Assembly (NCBI GenBank): GCA_015178975.1
Contig: WHVD01000248.1
Coordinates: 29,851-93,850 of the forward strand
DNA length: 64,000 nt
Direction: 5' to 3'
DNA from: Hysterangium stoloniferum
Taxonomy: Eukaryota; Basidiomycota; Agaricomycetes; Hysterangiales; Hysterangiaceae
Position 1 is the first letter of the stretch; every line of letters begins with the position of its first letter. This document shows positions 44,506 through 56,169 of the stretch, piece after piece. The notes beneath the pieces are model-generated. The model was not told the origin of the DNA. It did not search any database and worked only from the letters and a program-made list of their open reading frames with translations. A program made the translations under genes and the position numbers.

Positions 44506-46108
44506 CAGTGACTTACAAAACGTATCCAATGTTTTGTAGTTTCAGCTTATATATGCTATATCCCAGTAGATAAAATAGTAGAAATCACCAAAATATTTGT
44601 GAACATGACCTATCATGTATATATTTATATGGTAGAACTATATTATGTAATATCCATATATGGAAACACTATGAATATTTCAATGGAGAGGGTTCATTGG
44701 ATACGTTTTGTAACTGACACATTTAGGCAGGAAATTACTAGTATTTAGTACTTAGTGTAGCCACCCTTTGCCTTTAATATATCTGAAACCCTCCTAGGCA
44801 TACTTTCAATCAAATCCTGACACACCTTTTCATCAATCTTGTACCATTCATCCGCCACCCTCTCCCACAACTCTTCCATCCCCTGGGGTGCATTCTCATA
44901 CCCTGCCAACCTCCTCTTCAGGTCATTCCATAGGTGTTCAATGGGATTCAAGTCAGGAGACTGTGCTGGCCATGAGAGAACCCTGAAACCATTTTCTTGG
45001 AACCAATACTGGGCCTTCTTACAGGTATGCTTGGGGTCATTGTCCTGCTGGAAGATGATACCATTGGCAGATTTACCATAGTCCTTAAGACTGGCTTGCA
45101 GGTCATCCTCCAGAATCTGGATGTAGAGTCCCCATCCATCCTTCCATCAATCTTGCATGCATACCCAACCCCCTCCCACAGCATGCACCCCCAAACCATT
45201 AAAGATCCACCACCAAACTTCAGGGTTCCCTCAACCAGCCTGTCACTCAAGCCCTCCCCTGCCCTTTTCCACACCCACTTCCTGCCATCTGACCCCAGCC
45301 TATTGATTTTGGTCTCATCAGACCACACCACGTTCTTCCAATCCTTCACAGTCCAATCCTGATATGCCAAAGTAAAATCCATTCTCTCCTTTTTATCCCT
45401 CTTAGAAAGAAGAGGCCTTTTCTTCTTTACCACAGGCTTCATCCCAGCTGCCTTGAGTCAATGATGCACTGTTTGAGGATTGAGTGACTGGTTGGTGATA
45501 GTGCAAAGTGCCTTCGTTGCATCTACAGCTGTATCAGCCTTTCCAGAGCTGATAAGGCGTTGTGCAATATGGATGTTGGCTGTGGAGAGTTTGGAAGGGT
45601 GACCACCAGAGGACTTAGAAAGGTGGGAATGGTGTTTAGAATGAAGTCTAGAGATAGTAGCATAGCTATAGCCAGTAGAAACTGAAATTTGTCTGGCAGA
45701 ATGGCCAGCATCAAGTAGAGAAAGGATCTCATACTGGGCAGCAGTGGAAAGGGGATGCATGGTTAGAATTGAGGGAATCTTAGCTGAGAAAGCCCTTCAA
45801 CTTATACTGTAGTATAGAATGATCACATGACATGTTGAAAAACATAAACAAATGCAAACAATCAACATAGGCATATGGTTTTCATGCCAGAACCTGTCAG
45901 TTACAAAACGTATCCAATGAACCCTCTCCATTAAAATATTTATAGTGTTTCCATATATGGATATTACATAATATAGTTCTACCATCTAAATATATACATG
46001 ATAGGTCATGTTCACAAATATTTTGGCGATTTCTACTATTTTATCTACTGGGATATAGCATATATAAGCTGAAACTACAAAACATTGGATACGTTTTGTA
46101 AGTCACTG
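44506..46108 (-). mobile_element. Tc1 element, inner copy (1,603 bp)
   Basis: Ends CAGTGACTTACAAAACGTAT and its inverse, inserted at a TA (44504, 46109) within the outer transposase. Inverted repeats are about 210 bases, with TTACAAAACGTATCCAATG at the outer and inner edge of each (44513, 44697, 45900, 46081). It is a different family from the outer element by its ends. Confidence 0.93.
44745..45760 (-). pseudogene. inner Tc1 transposase
   Basis: Starts MHPLSTAAQYEILSLLDAGH at 45760, with a paired-like HTH (ARQISVSTGYSYATISRLH), a stop TGA near 45458 (HH*LKAAGMK), then DWTVKDWKNVVWSDETKIN, FGGGSLMVWGCM, KIDGRMDGD, a one-base frame change at about 45132, LYIQILEDDL, QQDNDPKHTCKKA and SPDLNPIEHLWNDLKRRL, ending GGYTKY* at 44745. 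The catalytic D, D, E are all present, with 34-residue spacing expected. About three quarters identical to the outer transposase in the core. The TGA is again an expected Arg codon. Confidence 0.88.
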
Positions 46109-46795
46109 TATGCCTTTTTGTGAGTTTAGGCCTTTTCCTCTTCACCACACCCTTCATTCCAGCTTTCTTGAGTTCCCTATGAATTGTTCTTGCAGAGATA
46201 GACTCTCCATTCATATCTTGTAGGACTTTAGAGGCCTGAGTGGCATGGTCAATCTTCTGGGAAGTGATTTGTTGGATGATGTAATGGGTATCAGAGGGAG
46301 AAAGTTTGTATGGATAACCTCCAGCTGCTTTGGAGAGGGAGGAAGAATGTTTAGAGCAAATTCTGGATATAGTATAGACAGAATGACCAGTGGTAGCAGC
46401 TACTTCATGTGCAGACTTGCCCTTGTAGCGAGAGAGCTCTCATGATGTAAACTGATGGGTTGTTGGGATGCTATCACTTGGAGAAATGAACAGTTGTATA
46501 TATACCCAACTTGAACAGGTCACATGATTTTATTTGCAATTGTTTGTGGATAATCAATAAGGTTATATGCTAATCATGTGACAGGGACAAAACTGTTCCA
46601 ATGAGATTGCATTAGTATTTGATTTATAGTTTGATGACAAATAATGTTTATGTCATAAAATTCTTAGGGTATATAGCCAGCATATATGACTACCTAAATT
46701 AAAAATTTCGGGTCAATTGGTCCAGTACTCATTGAGTTATTCAACATTATTTGACATATAAAAAATCATTGGAACAGTTTTGTCCCCCCACTGTA

Positions 46796-46989
46796 TAATG
46801 ATGGGGAGGGTTTATAAGGTAGTTGATTATTTTTCCCGGTTGACCAGCTTGACACTTTCATGAAACATGCACTGTGGTGTAATGTTGCTTCAGCCTACTT
46901 TTTCAACCAAATTAAACACCTGTTTGCAGCTCACCACTCATATCCTAATACACCTTGTTGCTGTGTGGTTCCATATATAGGTATCTTGA
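46796..46989. other. spacer, no feature
   Basis: No frame or repeat recognised between the Tc1 element and the esterase pseudogene. Confidence 0.3.
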
Positions 46990-48075
46990 GAGATATCATG
47001 CAATGACCCTCCCAACCTCAGTATCCATGTAGTTGAAGAGGGGAAACCCCAAGGTGTTGTGTGCATAATGTGTGAAGTATGCTAACATAAATAACTGTTC
47101 TTTTTGATAGTATTGTAGCCATCCATGGCTTGGGTGGTAACCGAGAACACTCATGGACAGAAAAGGACGGCACTTTCTGGCTTTGAGATTTTCTTCCATG
47201 TGATGTTCCCAACACAAGAATCATTACCTATGGCTACGATTCGGCGAGAGCTAGTGTGCAGCTGTCAGTTCAAGCTATACGCAACCATGCAGAGGATCTC
47301 ATCAATCAACTTGCAAAGGATAGGTGAAATGCAGAGATGCAGATAGGGTTTCTTTCACTGTATGCAATGTATTGTCCTTATATTAGGATAGGACTGCCAG
47401 ATCATTTTCGTGGTGCATGGCCTAGGAGGAATTATTCTCAAATTTGTATGTGCACTCAATGCCTATCCTTGAACATAATTCAAATAAATCGAAGGCCCTA
47501 ATTATTGTAGATAAAGCATGTGCTCAATATCTAGAAGAGCGCAGGTCAATCATAGATAATAATGCTCTTGCTCAAATAGAAGAGCACATGTCAATCGCTA
47601 CATTAATGGCTGGCCTTGTTTTCTTGGGAACTCCATATCAAGGATTAGACAATATTGATTTGATTCTTGTTCTCCTTAAGATCCTATCTTGACTACAGCC
47701 CACAAATAAGAAGTTAGCACAACATCTCACAGCAACATCAAATGTGTGGGAAAACTGACTTGCTCCATATAATGTCATTGCTGGAAAGTATCCTACAGCC
47801 TCATTCTACACATTGATCCTGATGCCTAATCTGCAAATGTTGCCAGAAGTGGTAGGTTATATTCCCTTTATCATAAATGAATACTCTGACATGTCAGATT
47901 ATAGTTAATGCAGAAAGATATTCCTGGCACCAACGATGTGAAAGCAATTGGCCTCTATAAAACCTATACCAGCATGTCCAAGTTCAATTCCCAAACAGAG
48001 GATGACTACAAAACTGTGTTGTCCTGTATCAAAGGTTTTGTGAAAGATGGATCTGAGACTACAGATAACAATTAA
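46990..48075 (+). pseudogene. SesB-like serine esterase (alpha/beta hydrolase, NLR-type N-terminal domain), dead
   Basis: Exon-like blocks: about 47008-47058 (NLSIHVVEEGKPQ), 47111-47322 (IVAIHGLGGNREHSW, RIITYGYDSAR, HAEDLINQLAKDR), 47401-47445 (IIFVVHGLGGIILKF), 47495-47851 (ALIIVDKACAQYLEERR, GLVFLGTPYQGLD, LAQHLTATSNVW) and 47909-48070 (KAIGLYKTYTSMSKFNS). This matches SesB/DUF676-type esterases found alone or at the N-terminus of fungal NLR proteins. The nucleophile elbow should read HSLGG but reads HGLGG, so the catalytic Ser is lost. TGA stops lie at 47184, 47690 and 47756. No NACHT or NB-ARC part follows. Confidence 0.75.
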
Positions 48076-48419
48076 TGATCTTGGCTATCAGACAGGCTTT
48101 TTACTCTGGACTCTGGAAGTCTGGACATATACGATCTGATTCATCTTCGTGAAGCAAATTATTGCTTGTGGTTGTTATCGCTGCATAAAGATATCTGTTT
48201 TCCAGGAATTCCTCGACTGAAGACTACATCTCCACTCCTGGTCATACGTAGACCATACCTATCACTTGTAGTCTACATATAGCATGCACACCAAATAACT
48301 ATTTGCATGTTTAAGTCAAACTTTGGCTCTCCATGATGAATGGTTTTGATCACACTGGTCCCCATAGATGTTACTGGAAAAGAACTGATGATAGGTGGGT
48401 AGAACTTGGCTTTGGAGAT

Positions 48420-48592
48420 TGTGGAATATACCTATTGTACAGATATCTGTACATCTGGGCCTCACACATTGAGCCTCATTATCAGAATTAATAGATTATT
48501 TCTCAAGAGGAAAGTATTCTAGATCGATAGGCTTTGCCTGTAGAACTTCCTGCCATCTTTTCCTTTCATTGTTTAGTTTTTGAGTAGGTTGC
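48420..48592 (+). repeat. duplicated hydrolase-tail segment, copy 2
   Basis: The counterpart of 1200-1370, including the degenerate last-exon piece (ATTATTTCTCAAGAGGAAAG). It lies just downstream of the esterase pseudogene. Confidence 0.6.
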
Positions 48593-48636
48593 TCCTATGG
48601 GAATTACACAATTTATCAACACCTATGTTGGAAACT

Positions 48637-49482
48637 TGTTAGGATACACACACAGGGCGGGTCTCCGGAGAAACCCGCGGGATATCCGGTAGGACTTGGC
48701 TTCAGCTTATAGGCTGTGCCCTCGCTAGATCGTGTTGTCCAATTTCAGACAGGCGGATGGGAATCCCGGGGAGTCCAGGCGGGGGTTGTGGGTTGTAGGT
48801 CATAGGTCGTGGGTTGTGGGTTGTAGGTCATAGGTCGTGGGTCGTGGGTCGTGAGTCGAGATTGGTGAGAGGTAGATGCGCCGGAGCCTGTGGGCTCCGA
48901 CTAGTGAAAGCGATGTGAATCAAGTAAGGTTTTTAGAGTGGAAAATGTTATTAGATTACTGGGGGGAATATAAGCTAATTTTCTGACTGGATTGTATGTA
49001 CAACATCTTCCAGTTTATATAGACCATGGAGTGAATGACATACCAAATCCAGTAATGGTGAAACAAAACTAACAAAACATAAAATGGGAATAGTAAACAC
49101 CAAATTGGTGTTAGGAACGGGATGGAACGGAGCGGAGTCCGAATCATGACAAAGCATAACCCATAATGGGAAACGGAGCGGGAGCGGAGTCCTAAATCGT
49201 GACAGGTCATTTGACTAAAACAGGAACGGGGCTCGATTAGAGCGGTGATGGGATTCTGAGCGGGTTCTGGTGACTGATGCGTGGGACAAAGACGGACATA
49301 GGCAGAGACGGAGTCCGGGGGAAGTCCAGTGACTGATATGTGTCATAATGAGGTCGAACGTAACAAGTCTTGACGTAACGGAGTCCGGGCGGGAAATCCT
49401 ATAAACAGACAATTGGTGCTTGTAGCGCGTGGGGGCGTACAGGTTAGTGCCTGGAGTCTGGCAGGATTGTCCGGTCGTAACA
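48637..49482 (-). mobile_element. solo LTR of ElA (846 bp), target AAACT
   Basis: TGTTAGGATACA to CGGTCGTAACA with AAACT at 48632-48636 and 49483-49487. Uninterrupted, so it is the reference copy for the family. The TATA box on the - strand is at about 49014-49022. Tandem GGGTTGTAGGTCATAGGTCGT phrases lie at 48784-48860. Confidence 0.95.
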
Positions 49483-49487
49483 AAACT

Positions 49488-50837
49488 ACTAAGCCAAACA
49501 GGTTATGGGCCCCAGTCACACCACATAACACAAATGACGAAACACTGTCCAATCGTGTTTTCAAGTCTCCAGACATTCTCATACCTAATCGAAACAACCT
49601 TCTGCACAGGCTGCATATTCCTCTTCAAAACACTCAAAATGCTCTTCACCCCACATTCTCTTTAGGGGGCTCATTTTTCTTACACATGGTGTCGATCACC
49701 CATTCTGCCATGGCACCATGACAATTATCATTCGAACACACATCCATCACATCTACCATAATTCTATTCGAATATTAAATGCAACTACATTATTCTCTTC
49801 CAACATCATCTCTTTGTACCTGACCAGCTTTTTTGAGACAGCAGTCTTGCCCAATCTATACCTCTCAAGTATCACTACAATTTCTCGATTACATTGAGGA
49901 TGTCATATGCACAATGACTCGTTGACTCAAGAGCTGGACCAATATGGCAACCTCTTTAAATTCACAAAACAAGGATACATTTCATTCACAAAACCTTACA
50001 GTTATTTAGCAATCAACAAGCTGTACAATGCTGCTTGTTGCCATTAATTTGTGAAGACCCAATCTATTCAATTTCATGGCCTTCTAGGCTTACTTTAGGA
50101 TACAATGTGACAGGAGGAGTAGAGCGGTGAGGAGGGGTATTGAGAATCAGCACACCTCACAAATGGAAGGAGGCAGCCCCCCATATTTACATTTGATGGA
50201 CTTTCTGCCTTCATGTCTACCATCCTTCAACATCTCTTTCCCCCTCTCTGGCACAGAAGCTGAGGAACCAGGTTGTATGCACACCAATTTCTGTAGGGTA
50301 TATTGGTATGGCACCTGAGCAAAGCAGTGAGTGCTACTCATCCTTTCAATGCAAAAGGGATTCCCAATGTTCAGTGGACCTACAGTTTATTTTATCCCCA
50401 GTAAAAAGGAGGTCATTTTAGCTCCCTTGCAGTAATGCTGTCACACTTGCTGCATACCATTACACTCATCCAAAGACAAGAACAATGGCAGCTTATTGAG
50501 AAATCTATCTTCCTTGCATTGTTATATTTTATTTTATTTTCCAGACTCATGGCAGACCCAGACACAGAAGCCAGTGGCTGCCTTATCATGACATTTACAC
50601 TCTGTTATGTATTTCTAAGCCTTTTCCATTTTTTAAACCAATCTCCCCTAACAAATTGCGAAAAAGACAGTTTAAATGTATTTATATCGTGATGATAAAA
50701 TTGTACAATATTTTCTTGATTTATCTTGAATTTATGCAATTTATTTTGTATTTTTATCTTATAAATTGAGCAAGTTATTGAATTTTTACCTTTTATTCTT
50801 TTTTAATTAATATGTCATACACCGGCAACTCAGCACT
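49488..50837. other. mostly featureless; a copia primer-site scrap at 49500-49516
   Basis: CAGGTTATGGGCCCC at 49500 resembles the post-LTR sequence of the copia element at 40784. Scattered coding-like pieces on the - strand (VILERYRLGKTAVSKKLVRY at about 49880-49820) suggest an unidentified decayed gene. The rest is AT-rich. Confidence 0.35.
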
Positions 50838-50950
50838 TATTCTCTTTATCTCACTCCGGTCTGGTGAACAACATCATGTTGCAGTCTAAAGCGGGAGCCG
50901 GCTGCAACCACAGATGACAGACAGGCATCCATGACAACAGGTGTGGGCCG
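50838..50950 (-). repeat. DIRS-type fragment, direct copy of 52347-52458
   Basis: 113 bases differing from 52347-52458 at only a few positions, both starting CTTTATCTCACTCCGGTCTG. Read on the - strand the frame PVVMDACLSSVVAAGS and FRLQHDVVHQTGVR is kept in both. Confidence 0.8.
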
Positions 50951-50951
50951 C

Positions 50952-52346
50952 TACATGAGACTAGCTAAGGTACAAAGAAAACAGTAGTAGCAAATAAAAG
51001 AGGGATGGTGGGTGGGAAATAAAAAGTACTGTTGAAGATGCTGTAAGCATCCTGTGAGATGGGAGATGAAGGAACAGAGATGAAGAGAAGGAAAAGATGC
51101 CAGTGAACAATAAGGGGAGATTGTCATATACAGTGACTTACAAAATGTATCCAATGTTTTGTAGTTTCAGCTTATATATGCTATATCCCAGTAGATAAAA
51201 TAGTAGAAATCACCAAACTATTTGTGAGCATGACCAATCATGTATATATTTATATGGTAGAACTATATTATGTAATATCCATATATGGAAACACTATGAA
51301 TATTTTAATGGAGAGGGTTCATTGGATACATTTTGTAACTGACAGGTTCTGGCATGAAAACCATGTGCCTATGTTGATTGTTTGCAGTTGTTTATGTTTT
51401 TCAACATGTCATGTGATCATTATATACTACAGTATAAGTAGAAGGGCTTTCTCAGCTAAGATTCCCTCAATTCTAACTATGCATCCCCTTTCCACTGCTG
51501 CCCAGTATGAGATCCTTTTTCTACTTAATGCTGGCCATTCTGCCAGACATATTTCAGTTTCTGCTATAGCTATGCTACTATCTCTAGACTTTGTTCTAAA
51601 CACTGTTCCCACCTTTCTAAGTCCTCTGGTGGTCACCCTTCCAAACTCTCCACAGCCAACATCCATTCTGCACAACACCTTATCAGCTCTGGAAAGGCTG
51701 ATACAGCTGTAGATGCAACAAAGGCACTTTGCACTATCACCAACCAGTCACTCAATCCTCACCAGTGCGTCATGGACTCAAGGCAGCTGGGATGAAGCCT
51801 GTGGTAAAGAAGAAAAGGCCTCTTCTTTCTAAGAGGCATAGGAAGGAGAGGATGGATTTTGCTTTGGCACATCAGGATTGGACTGTGGAGGATTGGAAGA
51901 ATGCATCCCAGGGGATGGAAGAGTTGTGGGAGAGGGTGGTGATGAATGGTACAGGATTGATGCAAAGGTGTGTCAGGATTTGATTGAAAGTATGCCTAGG
52001 AGGGTTTCAGATGTATTAAAGGCAAAGGGTGGCTACACTAAGTACTAAATACTAGTAATTTCCTGCCTAAATGTGTCAGTTACAAAATGTATCCAATGAA
52101 CCCTCTCCATTGAAATATTCATAGTGTTGCCATATATGGATATTATGTAATATAATTCTACCATATAAATATATACATGATAGGTCATGTTCACAAATAC
52201 TTTGGTGATTTCTACTATTTTATCCACTGGGATATAGCATATATAAGCTGAAACTACAAAACATTGGATACGTTTTGTAAGTCACTGTAGTGACACTGGG
52301 TGAGACCTACGATCACTAAAGAATCTGGGCAAATTATATTTGTCTG
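50952..52346. repeat. dispersed segment X, split by a Tc1
   Basis: 50995-51130 plus 52288-52340 match the reverse complement of 63549-63716, which lacks the Tc1. Segment X lies between the two DIRS direct repeats. It is not coding; its nature is unknown. Confidence 0.75.
51131..52287 (+). mobile_element. internally deleted Tc1 (1,157 bp), inner-family relative
   Basis: Ends CAGTGACTTACAAAATG and TTTTGTAAGTCACTG, flanked by TA. The N-terminal transposase part is present (MHPLSTAAQYEILFLLNAG from 51479, with a 4-base deletion near 51560), up to DWTVEDWKN, and then joins directly to ASQGMEELWERV: the catalytic core is deleted. The uninterrupted site is visible at about 63598-63615. Confidence 0.93.
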
Positions 52347-54381
52347 ATCAATCTTTATCTCACTCCGGTCTGATGAACAACATCATGTTGCAGTCTAAAG
52401 TGGGAGCCAGCTGCAACCACAGATGACAGACAGGCATCCATGACAACAGGCGCGGGCCAAACGGGGCAGAGCTTAGAAAGGCTGGAGGACTGGGAGAAGC
52501 GATCTGCAAATGCTGCCATGAAGACCCGATGTTGTTAGGAGATAACAGAAATGATAGGGCGAGTTGTGGTAGGGTGGCAGGTTGATTTGAGAGAAAGAAC
52601 CTTGGGGGAAGCCTTGAGATTAAGATTGGGGGTGATGGAGAACATGAGCGTGAATTCAAAGCGAGAGGCGGCATCAGCAATAGAATTGTCCTTGGAAGGA
52701 AGCCATTCAGGCTCAAAAGTGAAGTCAAGTTGGGATGCAAGCCCAAGGAATTGACGCAAGGGTTCCATAGTGGGAGATGAGTGGATGGAGAGCTTTGTAA
52801 TAGCAGAATGTACATTTTGGTTATCAGTATGAAATATAACACGATGGCCCTGGAAATGAGGACCCCAGCATAAAATAGCATGAATAATGGCATAGAATTC
52901 TTTAACTTGGATGTCAGCACCTGAATAATGATGAGGAACCTGACAAGAAAACCATTTATTGCCAAAAACACCACCCACACCCTTTGCGCCACTAGCATCG
53001 GTGAAGATGTGGAGGGTAGGTCAGGAAGGGGAGATGAAATGGACTCCATTCCAACCGGGGGCATAAGTAGCCCACCAAATGATGTCTCGACATGCAGGGT
53101 GAGTAAGATGGCAGCATGCAAAATGGGAGGTAAATGATGCTGAGAAGTCAAACAGTGAGTGCATGAAGGCTTTGGAGAAAGGGATGATCTGGGAGCAGAA
53201 TTGAAGAAACCCAGTTAGTTCCTGCAACTCATGGAGAGTGCAATGTGTCTTGGCCTGCCATTTGAAGAGAAGGTTTGACAGATACGTCAGTTTACCTGCA
53301 GGTAGACGAGCTTCCATAGCCACAGAATCGAGTTCAATGCCTAAGTATTCAAGGCATGTTGATGGTCCCTCAATCTTAGATTCTTGGAAATGGAGACCAA
53401 GGGCATTTGCTAAGCCGCAGGTCCATTTGAGAGCTGAATGGATGAGAGGAAGTGGGGTATGAGGTTTGAAAATCTGCAAAAAGTCATCCAAGTAATGCCA
53501 AATGAGGGCCAGAAGGTGACAGTACAGGATCCAGTGGAGACCCTCGGCAAATAAGTTGAAGATATATGGAGCTGAACACAGCCCAAACATAAGGAATAGC
53601 TCATAATAAAAATTCCCTTCCTAATGGAAACCCAGCAGTGGCCAATCAGTTGGCCAGATAGGAATGTGGCGAAAGGCTTGTTCGAGATCCAATGTGAGCA
53701 TGATTGATCCCGGGCCAGACTCAAGGAGATCAGCTACGGCAGTCTGAAACATATCATAAGTAATATGTGCTTCAGAATCTGGTATACCATCATTGACTGA
53801 GGAGCCACGAGGCCAAGATAGATGATGGATCTGGCGAAGTTTAGTCGAATGCTTTCGTGTAGCAACACCAAGTGGTGAGGAGCAGAAATGAGGTAGAGGT
53901 GGGGATGGGAATGGACCTTGTAGTCATCCACGCTCTAGCTGGATATTAATATCAGAAGTAACGGCATCGGGAAAGGAAGAAGCGGTAGGAAGATTTGGGC
54001 ATGATTGGCTACATGCCTTGTCACCACTGAAACCGATGTTACAGCCATGGTCAATAATATGCAATAGGGCAGCTACAAACGGTCGGTCCAGATAATCTGT
54101 TAAGAAAAAGACCCATGCATCTCGGTTGAGGGTAGAAGATACATGGGGCAGCATAGATGCGTCATCTGGACAGACATTGACATGGGGATCAGAGTTGGGG
54201 CGTGGCGGGGGAGTCTTTCGAGGGGGAAGGAGATGAGCATGGGGAAGCAGGTAGTTGCCATCAGCAGGGGACGATGCTAGTGCAGATATCCAAGAGGGTT
54301 GCACCATTGACTTGATGGAGAGGAGCAGTGGCTCGGCACTGCAAGGTGAAGTAATGTGAACTTCAGGGGACAGGCAAGAGC

Positions 54382-55449
54382 TGTTAAGTTCCCGAACAAA
54401 GCTCCACGGATAGTCCCGCGGAGGTTTCTCTGGTAACTATATTCCGAACACACTTTCCGGGTAATAGTCCCACGGACTCCCCGGGTAATAGGTCCGGGGA
54501 GTTTCCGGGAATATTAGTAGTACAAGGGAGTGTGGTATCAGAATAGTTACCAGAGAATGGGTACGACTGAGATGGACTTGGCTTCAGCTTATAGGCTGCG
54601 CCCTCGTACACTCATTCGGGCATCCATATTTCGAACTGACAGAATGCATGCGAGGAGATATAGATTCCGGAGTTCCCGTGGGAGTTCCGGGAATTGAGCG
54701 TGCAGACAGACAAGAGGACTAGAGACTGGGATCGAAGGGAAACTTGTTCAAGGGTCAAACTTGTTCAGGGGAAAACTAGTTCGAGATTGAAACTGGATTC
54801 TAAGTACATGAATATAGTGGGCTTATATAGACTGTGAAATGTAATAATACCAAATCCGGTATTAATGAGAGGCAGAACTATTAAACATAAAACGAAACAA
54901 GCAAATACTAAACTGGGAATTAGGGACGGAACGGAACGGGAGCAGAGAATGAATCATGACAAGTCATATAACCATAACTGGAGCAGGGCTTAGTTAGAGG
55001 GATTCCGGAAGTCCGGTCGGAGTCCGGTGACTTGGTGCACAAGATAGTGTCGGGTATAGACAGGCTTGATGTGCAGGAGGTCCGGTGGAGTCCGGTGGGT
55101 TTTCCAATGACTGGTGAGATGCAGAGACAGATGATAACAGGAGCGGGGTTCTATGCTCTGTTAGAGGGGTTCCAGGAGTCCGGTTGGAGTCCGGTGACTG
55201 GTACATAAGACACAGAGTGTCGGGTGTATGTCAGGTGGAGTCCGGAGTCTGGTGGAGTCCGAGGACTGGGGTACGAGACACAGAGAGTTAGGTGCAGACA
55301 GGTGGGTGCGTACAGAGAGTCAGGCATAAACAAGTTGACGTGCAGGCTCCGGTGGGAACTCCGGTTGTAACTATACAATATAGAGGGTCGGGAGCATGTA
55401 GGACGGGGTCCGGGGGCCCGGAGGCCGGCGGGTTTTCCGGTTCCTGACA
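54382..55449 (-). mobile_element. 1,068-bp solo LTR, ElA-related, target AGAGC
   Basis: TGTTAAGTTCCC to GGTTCCTGACA, flanked by AGAGC at 54377-54381 and 55450-55454. It shares GGCTTCAGCTTATAGGCTGCGCC and the TCCGGTGACT phrases with the ElA LTR but is clearly a different family. Removing it rejoins the DIRS frame (STDSSC + LSPEVH). Confidence 0.85.
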
Positions 55450-55467
55450 AGAGCTGTCAGTGGATAG

Positions 55468-55600
55468 ACCAGAGCTATCAGGAGGTAGCTGCGATGAATG
55501 AGAGCCATCAGGAGGTGGCTGGGATGAGCGAGAGCCATCGGGAGGTGGTTGGGATGAGCAAGAGCCATCGGGAGGTGGCTGGGATGAGCAAGAGCCATGC
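55468..55600 (-). repeat. 30-bp tandem repeat, 4-5 units, coding
   Basis: Units of GAGCCATCGGGAGGTGGCTG plus ten more bases encode DGSCSSQPPP-type decapeptides in the N-terminal part of the DIRS frame. Confidence 0.85.
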
Positions 55601-55671
55601 CGGGAGGGAAAGCCGTCCTCCACTGGGAAACTGGGCACAGGTGGGCTGGCAATAGTAGACCATGCTACCAC

Positions 55672-56169
55672 CCCACAACTTTACTCGGTTGCTTCGCGAC
55701 CTGGTGGATCAATAATAATGTCTTTGAACATACATTGACAGCCATATCTTATTCTGATTCAGAGACTTATTTTAAAGTGATTAAAGTTTACATTATTCAG
55801 AATTATATACATTATATACATTTGTAAATTCACTGAACCTAAAAAATGTAAGTCAGTCTCCTTTTGGAACCTTGCTGAATACTTACTCATGGATCAATAA
55901 TAACATTCTTAAATACTTGGAATAGTGTTTTCATTCTTCTCAATTTGTTTCTCTTCATACCCCACTTTCCTTCCATTCCACTCATATCTGTCATTGAATC
56001 TTTTAGTATAAATTATTGTCTTGTATTCTACTAATCTCCAGTTCAAACATTGATTTAGAACCTTTGGGTTAAGAACCACATTGTTCAGGCCCCTATGTGT
56101 ATTTTCAACCTACATATACTGTCCTCTGGCATTGTGATACCCAATAACACACCCACTTAATGATTTCCT
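55672..56169. other. spacer, no feature
   Basis: AT-rich, no gene. CCCCACAACTT with GCTTCGCGACCTGG near 55670-55705 resembles 59180-59215. Confidence 0.3.

Larger units (their letters stand above)
43268..46450 (-). pseudogene. outer Tc1 transposase, interrupted twice
   Basis: On the - strand: HTH part (46440-46110, ELSRYKGKSAHEVAATTGHS, ELKKAGMKGVVKRKRP), the inner Tc1, then the catalytic part (44480-44160, WSLEDWKRIVWSDKTKIN, FGGGNLMLWGCM, KIDGRMDAD), the solo LTR, then QKDNDPKHKSKKATNW, SADLNPIEHLWHYLKKRL (43540-43330). The D, D, E positions (SDKTK, QKDNDPKH, NPIEHLW) are all kept. After KIDGRMDAD the frame moves by one base (about 44246), and beyond it LCVSILEDEL continues. Insertions apart, this is otherwise a full-length transposase of about 340 residues. 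Confidence 0.85.
42964..46793 (-). mobile_element. Tc1 element, outer copy (about 1.58 kb without inserts)
   Basis: Ends CAGTGGGGGACAAAACTG / TTTTGTCCCCCCACTG, flanked by TA. The terminal inverted repeats are about 210 bases, and the word GACAAAACTGTTCCAATGA occurs at both the outer and inner edge of each (42973, 43155, 46585, 46765). It carries a solo LTR-B and a second Tc1 element inside. Confidence 0.92.
52347..55671 (-). pseudogene. DIRS-type retroelement: reverse transcriptase and RNase H
   Basis: Reading on the - strand from 55671: a Ser/Pro-rich start (MVAWSTIASPPVPSF) with 10-residue repeats, [solo LTR 55449-54382], SKSMVQPSWISALA, DYLDRPFVAALLHIID, SCPNLPTASSFPDAV, RQIHHLSWPRGSSVNDGIPD, LTLDLEQAFRHIPI, RT palm WHYLDDFLQIF (about 53490), then RNase H-like VGGVFGNKWFSCQVP, FHTDNQNVHSAI, LPSKDNSIADAASR. 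Stops occur at about 53925 (TGA), 53622 (TAG), 53027 (TGA) and 52535 (TAA). RT and RNase H of this kind occur in DIRS-order elements of agaricomycetes, which also carry a tyrosine recombinase; none is visible here. Confidence 0.78.
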
